Source: DATDRQ01 sp035291645 (GTDB taxonomy: Bacteria > Chloroflexota > Anaerolineae > Anaerolineales > UBA4823). From it: 13,502 nt of DNA. The notes below the pieces were generated by a model that made no database searches, had not been told where the DNA came from, and worked only from the letters and a program-made list of their open reading frames with translations. Position 1 is the first letter of the stretch; every line of letters starts with the position of its first letter. Where the stretch lies: positions 1 through 13,502 of the forward strand of contig DATDRQ010000191.1 of assembly GCA_035291645.1 (NCBI GenBank), read 5' to 3'. Below are positions 1 to 7,097 of the stretch, piece by piece. The position numbers and the translations under genes are program-made.

Positions 1-150
1 CCCAATCCGGCCGCCATAACCGGGCAGGATATCCGGGGCAGCCTGGTGAAAGGTGTACTGATCGCCATGGGCAGCTTCGCCCTGCTGGGGTTATACGGAC
101 GCCTGCGCTCGGCGGCCCGCCGGCGTCGCTCCCGGCGCGGCTCGAGATAA
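1..150 (+). CDS. C-terminal end of a membrane-anchored protein (5' truncated)
   Basis: An open frame runs from the left edge to a TAA at 148-150 and gives 49 residues. They contain one hydrophobic stretch (about residues 16-33, around VLIAMGSFALLGLY). A very basic tail follows, with many arginines and ending RRGSR. One transmembrane helix followed by an arginine-rich end is the usual layout of a C-terminal membrane anchor with its tail in the cytoplasm. The rest of the protein lies outside the window, so the family cannot be named. It ends 29 nt before the pth start with no terminator between, so it may be co-transcribed with pth. The frame is well supported because it is open, ends cleanly and has sensible composition; the function is unknown. 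Confidence 0.6.
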   Translation, partial: PNPAAITGQDIRGSLVKGVLIAMGSFALLGLYGRLRSAARRRRSRRGSR

Positions 151-165
151 TTGGATTTTACAGGC

Positions 166-171
166 AGGAAG
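166..171 (+). promoter_or_regulatory. Shine-Dalgarno site that supports the TTG start of pth
   Basis: AGGAAG lies 8 nt before the TTG at 180. The next possible in-frame start, the GTG at 207, has no such purine-rich site ahead of it. This favours the TTG as the real start. Confidence 0.55.
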
Positions 172-179
172 AAAATCAT

Positions 180-815
180 TTGCATATCTTTAGACTGCGA
201 AATCGAGTGGACCGGTTTAATACCGTCCAGGAACCACAGGCCACCTACCTGATCGCCGGGCTGGGCAATCCCGGCCGCGAGTACCGGGAAAACCGCCACA
301 ACATCGGCTTCATGGCGCTGGACCGGCTGGCGGTGCGCCTGGGCCTGAGCTACAGCCGCCTGGAATCCAAAGCCTTGCTGACCAAGGGCGAGCACCAGGG
401 CCGGCGCCTGCTGCTGGCGAAACCGCAGACCTACATGAATCTCTCCGGGCAGGCGGTGGGCGCCTTGCTGCGCTACTACAAAGTGCCGCTCGAGAACCTG
501 CTGGTGATCTACGACGACGTGGACCTGCCGCTGGGGTCGCTGCGCCTGCGCCCTGGCGGGGGCTCTTCCGGGCAGAAGGGCATGGCCTCGATCATCGAGC
601 GGCTGGGCAGCCAGGATTTCCCCCGCCTGCGGATCGGCATCGGGCGCCCGCCCGGCCGAATGGAGGCCGCCGCTTACGTGCTGGAGGACTTTTCCCGCCA
701 GGAGGCCGAGGTCTTGCCTGAGATCCTCGACCGATCGGCGGAGGCAGTGTTAACCTTCACGGTCGAAGGCCTGGCGGCGGCGATGAACCGCTTTAACGGA
801 ACCCTCGATGATTAG
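180..815 (+). CDS. pth: Peptidyl-tRNA hydrolase
   Basis: Peptidyl-tRNA hydrolase cleaves the ester bond of peptidyl-tRNAs released from stalled ribosomes and so recycles tRNA; it is a cytosolic monomer. The 211-residue product shows the family motifs in order: GLGNPG (27-32), catalytic His40 in RHNIGF, TYMN (84-87) and the DDVDLPLG block with Asp112. RIGIGRPPG follows. By alignment in my head to the E. coli enzyme, N10, H20, N68 and D93 are all present. The position of E. coli N114, however, is Lys133, in GQKG instead of GHNG. About 20 residues precede the usual start of the fold. The start codon is TTG with a well-placed AGGAAG. The gene lies 51 nt upstream of mfd, the same order as in many Gram-positive bacteria, so the two are probably co-transcribed. 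Identity is secure; the exact start is slightly less so. Confidence 0.96.
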   Translation: MHIFRLRNRVDRFNTVQEPQATYLIAGLGNPGREYRENRHNIGFMALDRLAVRLGLSYSRLESKALLTKGEHQGRRLLLAKPQTYMNLSGQAVGALLRYYKVPLENLLVIYDDVDLPLGSLRLRPGGGSSGQKGMASIIERLGSQDFPRLRIGIGRPPGRMEAAAYVLEDFSRQEAEVLPEILDRSAEAVLTFTVEGLAAAMNRFNGTLDD

Positions 816-823
816 AACCTTTC

Positions 824-851
824 GAGTAACGAGTATTCAGTAATCCGTAAT
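824..851 (+). repeat. Degenerate 7-bp tandem repeat between pth and mfd
   Basis: Four consecutive heptamers read GAGTAAC, GAGTATT, CAGTAAT and CCGTAAT, with a consensus close to (C/G)AGTAAT. The run fills more than half of the short AT-rich gap between two GC-rich genes. Copies match the consensus imperfectly. It could be a decayed microsatellite-like array; I see no -10 or terminator in it. Confidence 0.5.
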
Positions 852-866
852 TAATCTTGAGAAGTA

Positions 867-3800
867 ATGAAATTCGATTCGATCCTAAAACCGATCCTTG
901 AGTCCGCCCAGGGCTTGATCGAGGCGCTTGGTTCTGCCGAACTGGCGATCAGCGCCCTCTCTGGCGTAGAGGAGACCGCCCTCCCCAGTTTGGGCCTGCG
1001 CCGGGCCGCCCGCCTGCCCGTCCTGGCCGCGCTGCAGCATGCCCTCCAGCGTCCCGTCCTGCTGATCACCGACCGCGCCGACCGCGCCCTTACCCAGGCG
1101 GACGAGCTGGCTTTGCTGGCCGGTGAAGCCCTGCGCTTATTCTTCCCGGAGCCGACCCCGCTCTTCTACGAGAACGTCCCCTGGGGGGAGACCACCCGCC
1201 GCGAGCGGCTGAGCGTGCTGACCTGCCTGGCGGCGTACCACATCCCGGGCGCCCTGCGACCGGCCTCGCCGCCCGTAATCATCGCCCCGGTGCGCGCCGT
1301 CATGGCGCGCACCCTGCCGCGGCGCGAATTCCTGAAATCTGTCCGGGGCTTGAAGCCCGGCCAGGCACTCTCCCCGGACGAGGTGGCGCGCAGCCTGTTC
1401 GCCAACGGCTACGAGCCGGTCCACACGGTGATCGCCCCCGGCCAGTTCGCCCGGCGCGGCGGCATCCTCGACCTGTGGCCGCCCGCCGACCCCCAACCCA
1501 CCCGGCTGGACTTCTTCGGCGATGAGATCGAATCCCTGCGCCGCTTCGACCCGGCCACCCAGCGTTCGCTGCAGGCCGTGCCGCAGGTGCTGGTCACCCC
1601 GGCACGCGAATTCCTGTTAACAACCGTTGCCGCTCAACAAGCCGAAGAATTCGGCACCTACTCTGAGTTCCATATCCCGCTGCTCCATCCCTCCCGGGCC
1701 AGCCTGCTGGACTATTTGCCACGCCATGCCCTGGTGCTGGTCGACAACTGGGAGTACCTGGAGAGCACCGTCCGCGAGCTGGAAGAGCAGGCCGTCGGTT
1801 TGCGCTCAGACTACATCCAGGAAGGTTCACTGCCGGCCGATTTCCCCCTGCCTTACCTGACCTGGGCCGAGATCCAGGACTCGCTCTCGGCTTACCAGGC
1901 CGTCGAGCTGGGACCTTCGACCACGCCGCAGCGCTCCTACCTGGCGCAGCGTTTTACCGCTGGTCCCCGCTTCGGCGGGCGGCTCAAACCTTTGATGGAG
2001 CATCTGTCCGAGCGCCATGCCGCCGGGGAAGCACTCGTCGTGGTCTCTCGCCAGGCCGCCCGGTTGAAGGAGTTGTGGTCGGAGGAAACGCGCCCTGATG
2101 GGCGCGCCGGGGTGGATGTCGAGTTCCACGAGGGCAGCCTGTCAGAAGGCTGGATCCTGACACCGCCCTCCTCCCAGGTGGTCCACCTGCTCACGGATGG
2201 CGAGATCTTCGGCTGGCGCCGCCCCGAGCCGCGCCTGCGCCACCGGGCGATCGCCGACGCCCCCGAATCGGCCTATGCAGACCTGCAGGTGGGCGATTGG
2301 GTGGTGCACGTGGACCACGGCATCGGGCGCTTCCTGGGACTGGTAAACCGCGCGGTCGAGGGCGTCGAGCGCGAGTACCTGGCGGTCGAGTACGCCGAGG
2401 GGGACCAGCTGTTCGTGCCCGTCTACCAGGCCGACCGGCTGACGCGCTACGTCGGACCAGACGGCCGGCTGCCCACCCCAGGCCGGTTGGGTGGGGTGGA
2501 GTGGCGTAACACCAAGGCGCGCGTCAAGGAGGCTGTCGAAGAGGTCGCCGAGGACCTGCTGGATCTATACGCCCGCCGCCAGATCGTCGCCGGCAGCGCT
2601 TTCAGCCCGGACACTGCCTGGCAGCAGGAACTGGAAGCCAGCTTCCCATACGTCGAAACGGAGGACCAGGTGCGCGTGATCGGCGAAGTCAAAGGCGACA
2701 TGGAGAGCACGCGCCCGATGGACCGGCTGATCTGCGGCGACGTAGGCTACGGCAAGACCGAGGTCGCCTTGCGCGCCGCGTTTAAAGCCGTCATGGATGG
2801 CAAACAGGTGGCCCTCCTGGTGCCGACCACCGTGCTCGCCCAGCAGCACTACAACACCTTTCGCGAGCGACTGGCAACCTTCCCGGTCAAGGTGGAGATG
2901 CTCTCCCGCTTCCGCACCCCTCCGCAGCAGCGCGAGATCCTTTTCGAGCTCGAGCTGGGCAATATCGATATCCTGATCGGCACTCACCGCCTGCTGCAGG
3001 AAGATGTGATCTTTAAAGACCTGGGCTTATTGATCATCGACGAGGAGCAGCGCTTCGGGGTTACCCATAAAGAATACCTCAAGAAGATGCGCACCGAGGT
3101 GGACGTGCTCACCCTGACCGCCACACCCATCCCGCGCACCCTGTACATGTCCCTGACCGGGGTGCGCGATATCTCGACCATCAACACACCGCCCGAGGAG
3201 CGGCTGCCGATCGTCACCCACGTCGGCCCTTTCTCGACGCGGCTGGTGCGCCAGGCGATCCTGCGCGAGCTGGAGCGCGGCGGGCAGGTGTTCTTCGTGC
3301 ACAACCGCGTCCACACCATCCAGGCGATGCGCGCCCACCTGGAGCGGTTGATCCCGGAAGCCCGCCTGGCGGTCGCCCACGGTCAGATGGATGAGGAATC
3401 CCTGTCAAGCCGCATGGAGCAATTCTCCGCCGGGGAGATCGACGTGCTGCTAAGCACCTCGATCATCGAATCCGGCCTGGATATCCCCAACGCCAACACG
3501 CTGATCGTGGACCGGGCGGATACCTTTGGCCTGTCGCAGCTGTACCAGCTGCGCGGCCGGGTCGGGCGCGGCGCGCAGCGCGCCTACGCCTATTTCTTCA
3601 AGCACCGCCGCAAGAACCCGACCGAGGAAGGCCGCCAGCGCCTGGAGACGATCGCCGAGAACAGCCAGCTGGGCGCGGGCTTTTCCATCGCCATGCGCGA
3701 CCTGGAAATCCGCGGCGCGGGGGATATCCTGGGCACCCGCCAGCACGGGCACATCGCCGCGGTTGGATTCCACCTGTATACCCGCCTGTTAGCCGAAGCA

Positions 3801-4316
3801 GTCGCCCGCCAGCGCAAGGGACATGGTCTGCCCCCCGATCCGGTCGCCATCGCCATGGACGTCGTCCGCCCGTTGGTCAACGTCGACCTGCCACTCAACC
3901 TGGGCCTCCCGCCGGACTACATCGCCGATAAGAACATGCGCCTGCGCCTCTACCGGCGCCTCGCCAGCTTGCGTACCCTCGACGAGGCTGAGGCGCTGGC
4001 GGAAGAGTTCAAAGACCGCTTCGGCCCGCCTCCGGAGCCGGTGCAAAACCTGCTCTTCCAGATTAAAGTGAAATTGCTCGCCGAGAAAGCCGGGGTGTCG
4101 GGGATCAGCGCCGAGAAAGAGCAGATTGTGTTGCGCTTCCAGGGCGGTGCTCCGCCCTCCAACCTGCCATTTCTGGGATCACCGGTGCGGATAGGGAAGA
4201 CCGCGCTTTGGATGGCTTACAGCAGCCAGCCAGATTGGCAAGAGCGCTTGACCCAGACCTTGCAGGCCCTCCAGGAGCAGCAAGAGCCTGCCGAGGGTGA
4301 TATCATCCAACATTAA
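867..4316 (+). CDS. mfd: Transcription-repair coupling factor Mfd
   Basis: Mfd is an ATP-driven DNA translocase. It pushes or releases RNA polymerase stalled at lesions and recruits UvrA for nucleotide excision repair. The product has 1149 residues, practically the length of E. coli Mfd (1148). In order there are a UvrB-homology region (about 1-330, including the LFYENVPWGE segment and the GGILDLWPP block), a linker domain, and an RNA-polymerase-interacting domain starting near D472 (QVGDWVVHVDHGIGRFLGL). The RecG-like motor follows, with Walker A 624-631 (GDVGYGKT), DEEQ 725-728, TATP 751-754 and motif VI QLRGRVGR 894-901. The C-terminal regulatory domain begins near 1000. All motor motifs look intact. 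The ATG at 867 follows a purine-rich GAGAAG only 2 nt away, so initiation may be weak or coupled to pth. No terminator follows; the promoter of the next gene starts 11 nt after the stop. Confidence 0.97.
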   Translation: MKFDSILKPILESAQGLIEALGSAELAISALSGVEETALPSLGLRRAARLPVLAALQHALQRPVLLITDRADRALTQADELALLAGEALRLFFPEPTPLFYENVPWGETTRRERLSVLTCLAAYHIPGALRPASPPVIIAPVRAVMARTLPRREFLKSVRGLKPGQALSPDEVARSLFANGYEPVHTVIAPGQFARRGGILDLWPPADPQPTRLDFFGDEIESLRRFDPATQRSLQAVPQVLVTPAREFLLTTVAAQQAEEFGTYSEFHIPLLHPSRASLLDYLPRHALVLVDNWEYLESTVRELEEQAVGLRSDYIQEGSLPADFPLPYLTWAEIQDSLSAYQAVELGPSTTPQRSYLAQRFTAGPRFGGRLKPLMEHLSERHAAGEALVVVSRQAARLKELWSEETRPDGRAGVDVEFHEGSLSEGWILTPPSSQVVHLLTDGEIFGWRRPEPRLRHRAIADAPESAYADLQVGDWVVHVDHGIGRFLGLVNRAVEGVEREYLAVEYAEGDQLFVPVYQADRLTRYVGPDGRLPTPGRLGGVEWRNTKARVKEAVEEVAEDLLDLYARRQIVAGSAFSPDTAWQQELEASFPYVETEDQVRVIGEVKGDMESTRPMDRLICGDVGYGKTEVALRAAFKAVMDGKQVALLVPTTVLAQQHYNTFRERLATFPVKVEMLSRFRTPPQQREILFELELGNIDILIGTHRLLQEDVIFKDLGLLIIDEEQRFGVTHKEYLKKMRTEVDVLTLTATPIPRTLYMSLTGVRDISTINTPPEERLPIVTHVGPFSTRLVRQAILRELERGGQVFFVHNRVHTIQAMRAHLERLIPEARLAVAHGQMDEESLSSRMEQFSAGEIDVLLSTSIIESGLDIPNANTLIVDRADTFGLSQLYQLRGRVGRGAQRAYAYFFKHRRKNPTEEGRQRLETIAENSQLGAGFSIAMRDLEIRGAGDILGTRQHGHIAAVGFHLYTRLLAEAVARQRKGHGLPPDPVAIAMDVVRPLVNVDLPLNLGLPPDYIADKNMRLRLYRRLASLRTLDEAEALAEEFKDRFGPPPEPVQNLLFQIKVKLLAEKAGVSGISAEKEQIVLRFQGGAPPSNLPFLGSPVRIGKTALWMAYSSQPDWQERLTQTLQALQEQQEPAEGDIIQH

Positions 4317-4327
4317 TCAACGCCTCT

Positions 4328-4356
4328 TTGACTTTTATGAGGGCGCAAAGTATAAT
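4328..4356 (+). promoter_or_regulatory. Near-consensus sigma70-type promoter of the S1-domain gene
   Basis: A -35 box TTGACT (4328-4333) and a perfect -10 box TATAAT (4351-4356) are separated by exactly 17 bp. The expected transcription start is near 4363, which gives a leader of about 205 nt. It lies directly after the mfd stop codon, so the S1-domain gene is probably transcribed strongly and independently of mfd. Confidence 0.8.
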
Positions 4357-4380
4357 CATGGTTCGCGGGAGATTCGGAGT

Positions 4381-4440
4381 TAGGCGATTGGTCGGATGCA
4401 TATGTCGGATGTAGAACCAGTAACCCCGACCAATCGCTTA
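4381..4440 (+). other. Leader stem-loop 1 of the S1-domain gene
   Basis: The arms 4381-4395 and 4426-4440 form a 15-bp stem: 12 perfect pairs (GCGATTGGTCGG with CCGACCAATCGC) extended by one G-U and two A-T pairs. The loop is 30 nt. The octamer GTCGGATG occurs twice, at 4391-4398 and 4404-4411, so the 3' arm could also pair weakly with the second copy. There is no T-run after the stem, so it is not a canonical terminator. Confidence 0.7.
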
Positions 4441-4491
4441 GGCAAAAGCGCATGATCGAATATTTTTTATTAAAACTTTTGCGCTTTTGCC
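4441..4491 (+). other. Leader stem-loop 2 of the S1-domain gene
   Basis: GGCAAAAGCGCA (4441-4452) and TGCGCTTTTGCC (4480-4491) form a perfect 12-bp stem around a 27-nt AT-rich loop. It starts on the base right after stem-loop 1, so the two stems could stack coaxially. A run of C follows instead of T, so a terminator role on this strand is unlikely. Confidence 0.7.
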
Positions 4492-4512
4492 CCCCCGCTA
4501 GTTCATACTTAG

Positions 4513-4538
4513 AACTCCTTTCGCCGCACGGCGGAGTT
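4513..4538 (+). other. Leader stem-loop 3 before the ribosome binding site
   Basis: AACTC (4513-4517) pairs with GAGTT (4534-4538). Inside it, CGCC and GGCG enclose a GCAC tetraloop, and CCTTT is left as a one-sided bulge. It lies 17 nt before the GGAG Shine-Dalgarno of the S1-domain gene. It is shorter and less certain than the two upstream stems. Confidence 0.5.
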
Positions 4539-4555
4539 TAATCGAAACAAGGATT

Positions 4556-4559
4556 GGAG
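4556..4559 (+). promoter_or_regulatory. Shine-Dalgarno site deciding the start of the S1-domain gene
   Basis: GGAG lies 8 nt before the ATG at 4568. A second ATG at 4563 is only 3 nt away from it and opens a frame of seven codons, so the ATG at 4568 is the proper start. Confidence 0.6.
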
Positions 4560-4567
4560 AAAATGCT

Positions 4568-5338
4568 ATGGAAGAAACAACCTTAGCATCCATTGAGCAC
4601 GCGGAGGTAACCGGTATTGGGGAGGTCAAGCGCAAGATGCAATTTTCGGGTTCGGTGGTTAAGATCACCCTGGCTGGGGCGGTCGTCGATATCGGCCTCG
4701 AAACGCCGGGAGTCGTGCACATCTCGCAATTACAGAGAGATCCGGTTAACCGGGTAGAAGACGTAGTCCAGGTTGGGCAGACAGTCGATGTTTGGGTGCG
4801 CCGGGTGGAGCCCAAGCGGGGGCGCATCGAACTCACCATGATTGAGCCGCCCCTCTTGGAATGGAACGAGCTCGATAAAGACCTGGTGGTCAAGGGCAAA
4901 GTGATCCGCCTGGAGAAATTCGGCGTATTCGTCGACATCGGCGCTGAGCGGCCCGGGCTGGTGCACATCAGCGAGCTGACCCACGGCTACATCAAGACTC
5001 CTGGCGAGGTCGTCAAGGAAGGGGATGAGGTCGAGGTGAAGGTGCTGGGCGTCAACCGGCGCAAGAAGCAGATCAAGCTAAGCATGAAAGCCCTCGACGA
5101 GAAACCGGTCAAGGCCCCTAAAACCAAGGAAAAAGTTGTCGTCCAAGTAGAAGAAGTCAAAGAACAACCAATTCCTACGGCGATGGAAATGGCCTTGCGC
5201 GAAGCCATGGAGCGCGCCCAGACTCGCGAAGTTACGGCAAAGGGAAAAGGCAAGCGCAAGGGGAATAGCTCCAACCAGGAGATGGAGAAAATCCTCTCTC
5301 GAACCCTGGAACACAAGGTTAAAACTGTTTCTAAATAG
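4568..5338 (+). CDS. S1 RNA-binding domain protein (two S1 domains, basic tail)
   Basis: S1 domains are OB-fold modules that bind single-stranded RNA, as in ribosomal protein S1. The 256-residue product has two clear copies. The first is near 24-91 (GSVVKITLAGAVVDIG, PGVVHISQL). The second is near 104-172 (GKVIRLEKFGVFVDIG, PGLVHISEL), which is closest to the classical repeat. A charged, Lys- and Glu-rich tail of about 80 residues follows with a KGKGKRKG patch and is probably disordered. Canonical S1 of proteobacteria has six S1 domains, so this is either a shortened ribosomal S1 relative or a general RNA-binding S1 protein; I therefore give no gene symbol. It has its own strong promoter, a structured leader and a terminator, so it appears to be a single-gene transcription unit. 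Autoregulation through the leader is a possibility, not shown. Confidence 0.88.
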   Translation: MEETTLASIEHAEVTGIGEVKRKMQFSGSVVKITLAGAVVDIGLETPGVVHISQLQRDPVNRVEDVVQVGQTVDVWVRRVEPKRGRIELTMIEPPLLEWNELDKDLVVKGKVIRLEKFGVFVDIGAERPGLVHISELTHGYIKTPGEVVKEGDEVEVKVLGVNRRKKQIKLSMKALDEKPVKAPKTKEKVVVQVEEVKEQPIPTAMEMALREAMERAQTREVTAKGKGKRKGNSSNQEMEKILSRTLEHKVKTVSK

Positions 5339-5360
5339 GCGAGCTCCTCGTGAATCACAG

Positions 5361-5391
5361 AACACCCGGCCGAAAAGCCGGGTGTTTTTTC
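5361..5391 (+). terminator. Intrinsic terminator after the S1-domain gene
   Basis: AACACCCGGC (5361-5370) pairs perfectly with GCCGGGTGTT (5377-5386) around a 6-nt loop CGAAAA. The T-run at the end of the 3' arm continues to 5390. It starts 22 nt after the stop codon. This is a textbook Rho-independent terminator. Confidence 0.93.
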
Positions 5392-5404
5392 TTACATCCT
5401 CCTG

Positions 5405-5410
5405 TATAAT
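5405..5410 (+). promoter_or_regulatory. Candidate -10 box for the Yip1/MacB-like operon
   Basis: TATAAT sits 14 nt after the preceding terminator, and about 157 nt before the first gene of the next cluster. No good -35 hexamer is seen at 15-18 bp upstream, where the sequence is the terminator's T-run. A promoter is needed here because of the terminator, which makes this the best candidate. The remaining gap to 5567 shows no gene or strong hairpin. Confidence 0.4.
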
Positions 5411-5567
5411 TACCCGTAGCTACCGTTCAGACAGGTCCGTATTGTCTTTTCGATCCCCGCAGGGTACGATCCACTCCAGACATATCCCCGGACATATTCC
5501 AAAAGGATATCCCCCAACTATCATCGAGTCTCGACGACTGCCGACCGCGCCCTGAGAGAGCCAGGAA

Positions 5568-6347
5568 ATGAGTGATACACTATTGATGCCCATGGAGAGC
5601 CGCAAGCGCTTCCACTTCGATTGGGTCTTCCCGGCGCTGTTCCACCCGCGCCAGACCTTCGAGAAAATCGCCGCCCAGGCCGGGTCGGTCTGGCTCACCC
5701 CCCTGCTGATCCTGACCCTGGCAGCCATCGGCCTGGTTCTCGTTGCCGGCCCGATCAAGCAGCAGATCGTCATGAACACCCCACCCGAGCTGCCCCCCGA
5801 CTTCCAGTACTACAGCCCGGAAATGCAGGCCCAGTTCATGCAGGCCCAGGCCGCTACCCAAAGCCCGGTGTTCATTTACGTAATGCCGGCGTTGGCAGCC
5901 ATTTTTCGTGTCTGGGCTGGCTGGCTGCTGGTCGGCGGGCTGCTCCACCTGGTGCTCACGCTGCTCGGCGGGCGGGGTGCTACCAGCGCAGCCATGAACC
6001 TGGTAGCCTGGTCCAGCTTGCCGTACGCGCTGCTTGATCTGGTGCGCATCGCCGCAGTGCTTTATACCAAACGGTTGATCGAGACCCCAGGTCTTTCGGG
6101 ATTTACGCCGGTTGGGGTAGGATTTTTTTTAGCCTTCCTGGCAGTGTTCCTTGCCCAGGTCGATATCTACCTGATCTGGCAGATCGCCTTGTTGGCGGTA
6201 GGCGTGCGGGTCGCCTCTGGCCTGAAGACCAGCAAAGTCGTCCTGGGAGTGACCCTGGTCACCCTGCTGGTCGTGGTCTCCTACGCCGCGTTGACCGGCC
6301 TGATCTCGAGCCTGGGCGGGATGACCATCGTCCGCCCATTCTTCTAA
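5568..6347 (+). CDS. Yip1-family integral membrane protein
   Basis: The 259-residue product is strongly hydrophobic. It has an N-terminal soluble stretch with the motif HPRQTFEKIA (about 26-35), which resembles the opening of bacterial Yip1/YIF1-like domain proteins. About five or six membrane segments follow, roughly at 41-60, 101-118, 120-137, 143-162, 181-205 and 220-248. Bacterial Yip1-like proteins have no established biochemical role and often sit beside ABC transporter genes. It is followed 10 nt later by an ABC ATPase gene, so it is probably the first gene of that operon. The start is uncertain: the ATG at 5568 directly abuts AGGAA, and in-frame ATGs at 5586 and 5592 are alternatives without better ribosome sites. 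A run of eight T at 6123-6130 lies inside the gene. Confidence 0.75.
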   Translation: MSDTLLMPMESRKRFHFDWVFPALFHPRQTFEKIAAQAGSVWLTPLLILTLAAIGLVLVAGPIKQQIVMNTPPELPPDFQYYSPEMQAQFMQAQAATQSPVFIYVMPALAAIFRVWAGWLLVGGLLHLVLTLLGGRGATSAAMNLVAWSSLPYALLDLVRIAAVLYTKRLIETPGLSGFTPVGVGFFLAFLAVFLAQVDIYLIWQIALLAVGVRVASGLKTSKVVLGVTLVTLLVVVSYAALTGLISSLGGMTIVRPFF

Positions 6348-6357
6348 TCCCTCTGGT

Positions 6358-7083
6358 ATGGGCCAACCACTGATTCAGATCAGCGGTCTACGCAAGACCT
6401 ACCTCATGGGTCACAGCGCGGTGCATGCCCTGGATGGGCTGGACCTTTCCGTCGATCCGCAGTCCTTCCTGGTCGTCATGGGACCCTCCGGATCGGGGAA
6501 AAGTACGCTGCTCCATCTGGTCGGGGGATTGGATCGCCCGACGGGCGGGCACCTGGCGGTCGAAGGGCGATCGCTGGAGGCGATGGATGAGAACGCCCTG
6601 GCTCGCTACCGGCAGCGCTTCGTCGGATTCATTTTCCAATCCTTCAACCTGATCACCAGCATGAGCGCCCTGGAAAATGTCGAGTTCCCGCTACGCTTCA
6701 CCCGCATACCAAGACGGCAGAGACAGGCGCGTGCCCTGGAATTGCTCACCCGGGTCGGCCTGGCGGACCGCGCCTACCACCGCCCATCCGAGCTCTCCGG
6801 TGGGGAACTGCAGCGGGTCGCCATCGCCCGGGCGCTGGTCAACAACCCGCAGCTGATCTTAGCCGACGAACCTACCGGAAACCTGGACACGAACAGCGGG
6901 ACGAGCATTATGCAGATGCTGGCAGATCTGCACAGCGCCGGGCAGACCGTCCTGGTGGTCACCCACGACCCACGCATGACCAGCTTCGCAACCGACATCA
7001 TCCACCTGCTGGACGGCAAAGTAATCTCGAATGATAACGGCAGGACGCCGGCTTTCCAAGCGCCAGCCCCGAGCGAAGATTAA
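6358..7083 (+). CDS. ABC transporter ATP-binding protein, LolD/MacB class
   Basis: This cytoplasmic ATPase would power the permease encoded downstream. The 241-residue product has every ABC motif: Walker A 42-50 (GPSGSGKST), Q-loop Gln94 (FIFQSFNLI), signature 146-150 (LSGGE) continuing LQRVAIARAL, Walker B/D-loop ADEPTGNLD 169-177 and switch His203 (VTHD). The PTGNLD sequence and the FQSFNL Q-loop are typical of the MacB/LolD/FtsE branch (3.A.1.122 and relatives), which moves envelope proteins or lipids or transmits force, not solutes. Length is standard for a stand-alone ATPase. There is no clear Shine-Dalgarno before the ATG, which follows the preceding stop by 10 nt, so translation may be coupled. 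It is followed 14 nt later by the exported Ig-like protein and then the permease. Confidence 0.93.
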   Translation: MGQPLIQISGLRKTYLMGHSAVHALDGLDLSVDPQSFLVVMGPSGSGKSTLLHLVGGLDRPTGGHLAVEGRSLEAMDENALARYRQRFVGFIFQSFNLITSMSALENVEFPLRFTRIPRRQRQARALELLTRVGLADRAYHRPSELSGGELQRVAIARALVNNPQLILADEPTGNLDTNSGTSIMQMLADLHSAGQTVLVVTHDPRMTSFATDIIHLLDGKVISNDNGRTPAFQAPAPSED

Positions 7084-7097
7084 ATCAGGAAAGAATT

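Noticed and set aside
4358..4414. Possible 18-codon leader peptide (ATG at 4358, TAG at 4412) before the S1-domain gene
   Set aside because: Its ATG lies right after the -10 box and before the predicted transcript start near 4363, and it has no ribosome site in the transcript.
4441..4496. Stem-loop 2 as an intrinsic terminator of mfd or of the leader
   Set aside because: The stem is followed by a run of C on the + strand, and no T-run abuts it on the - strand; the loop is also long for a terminator.
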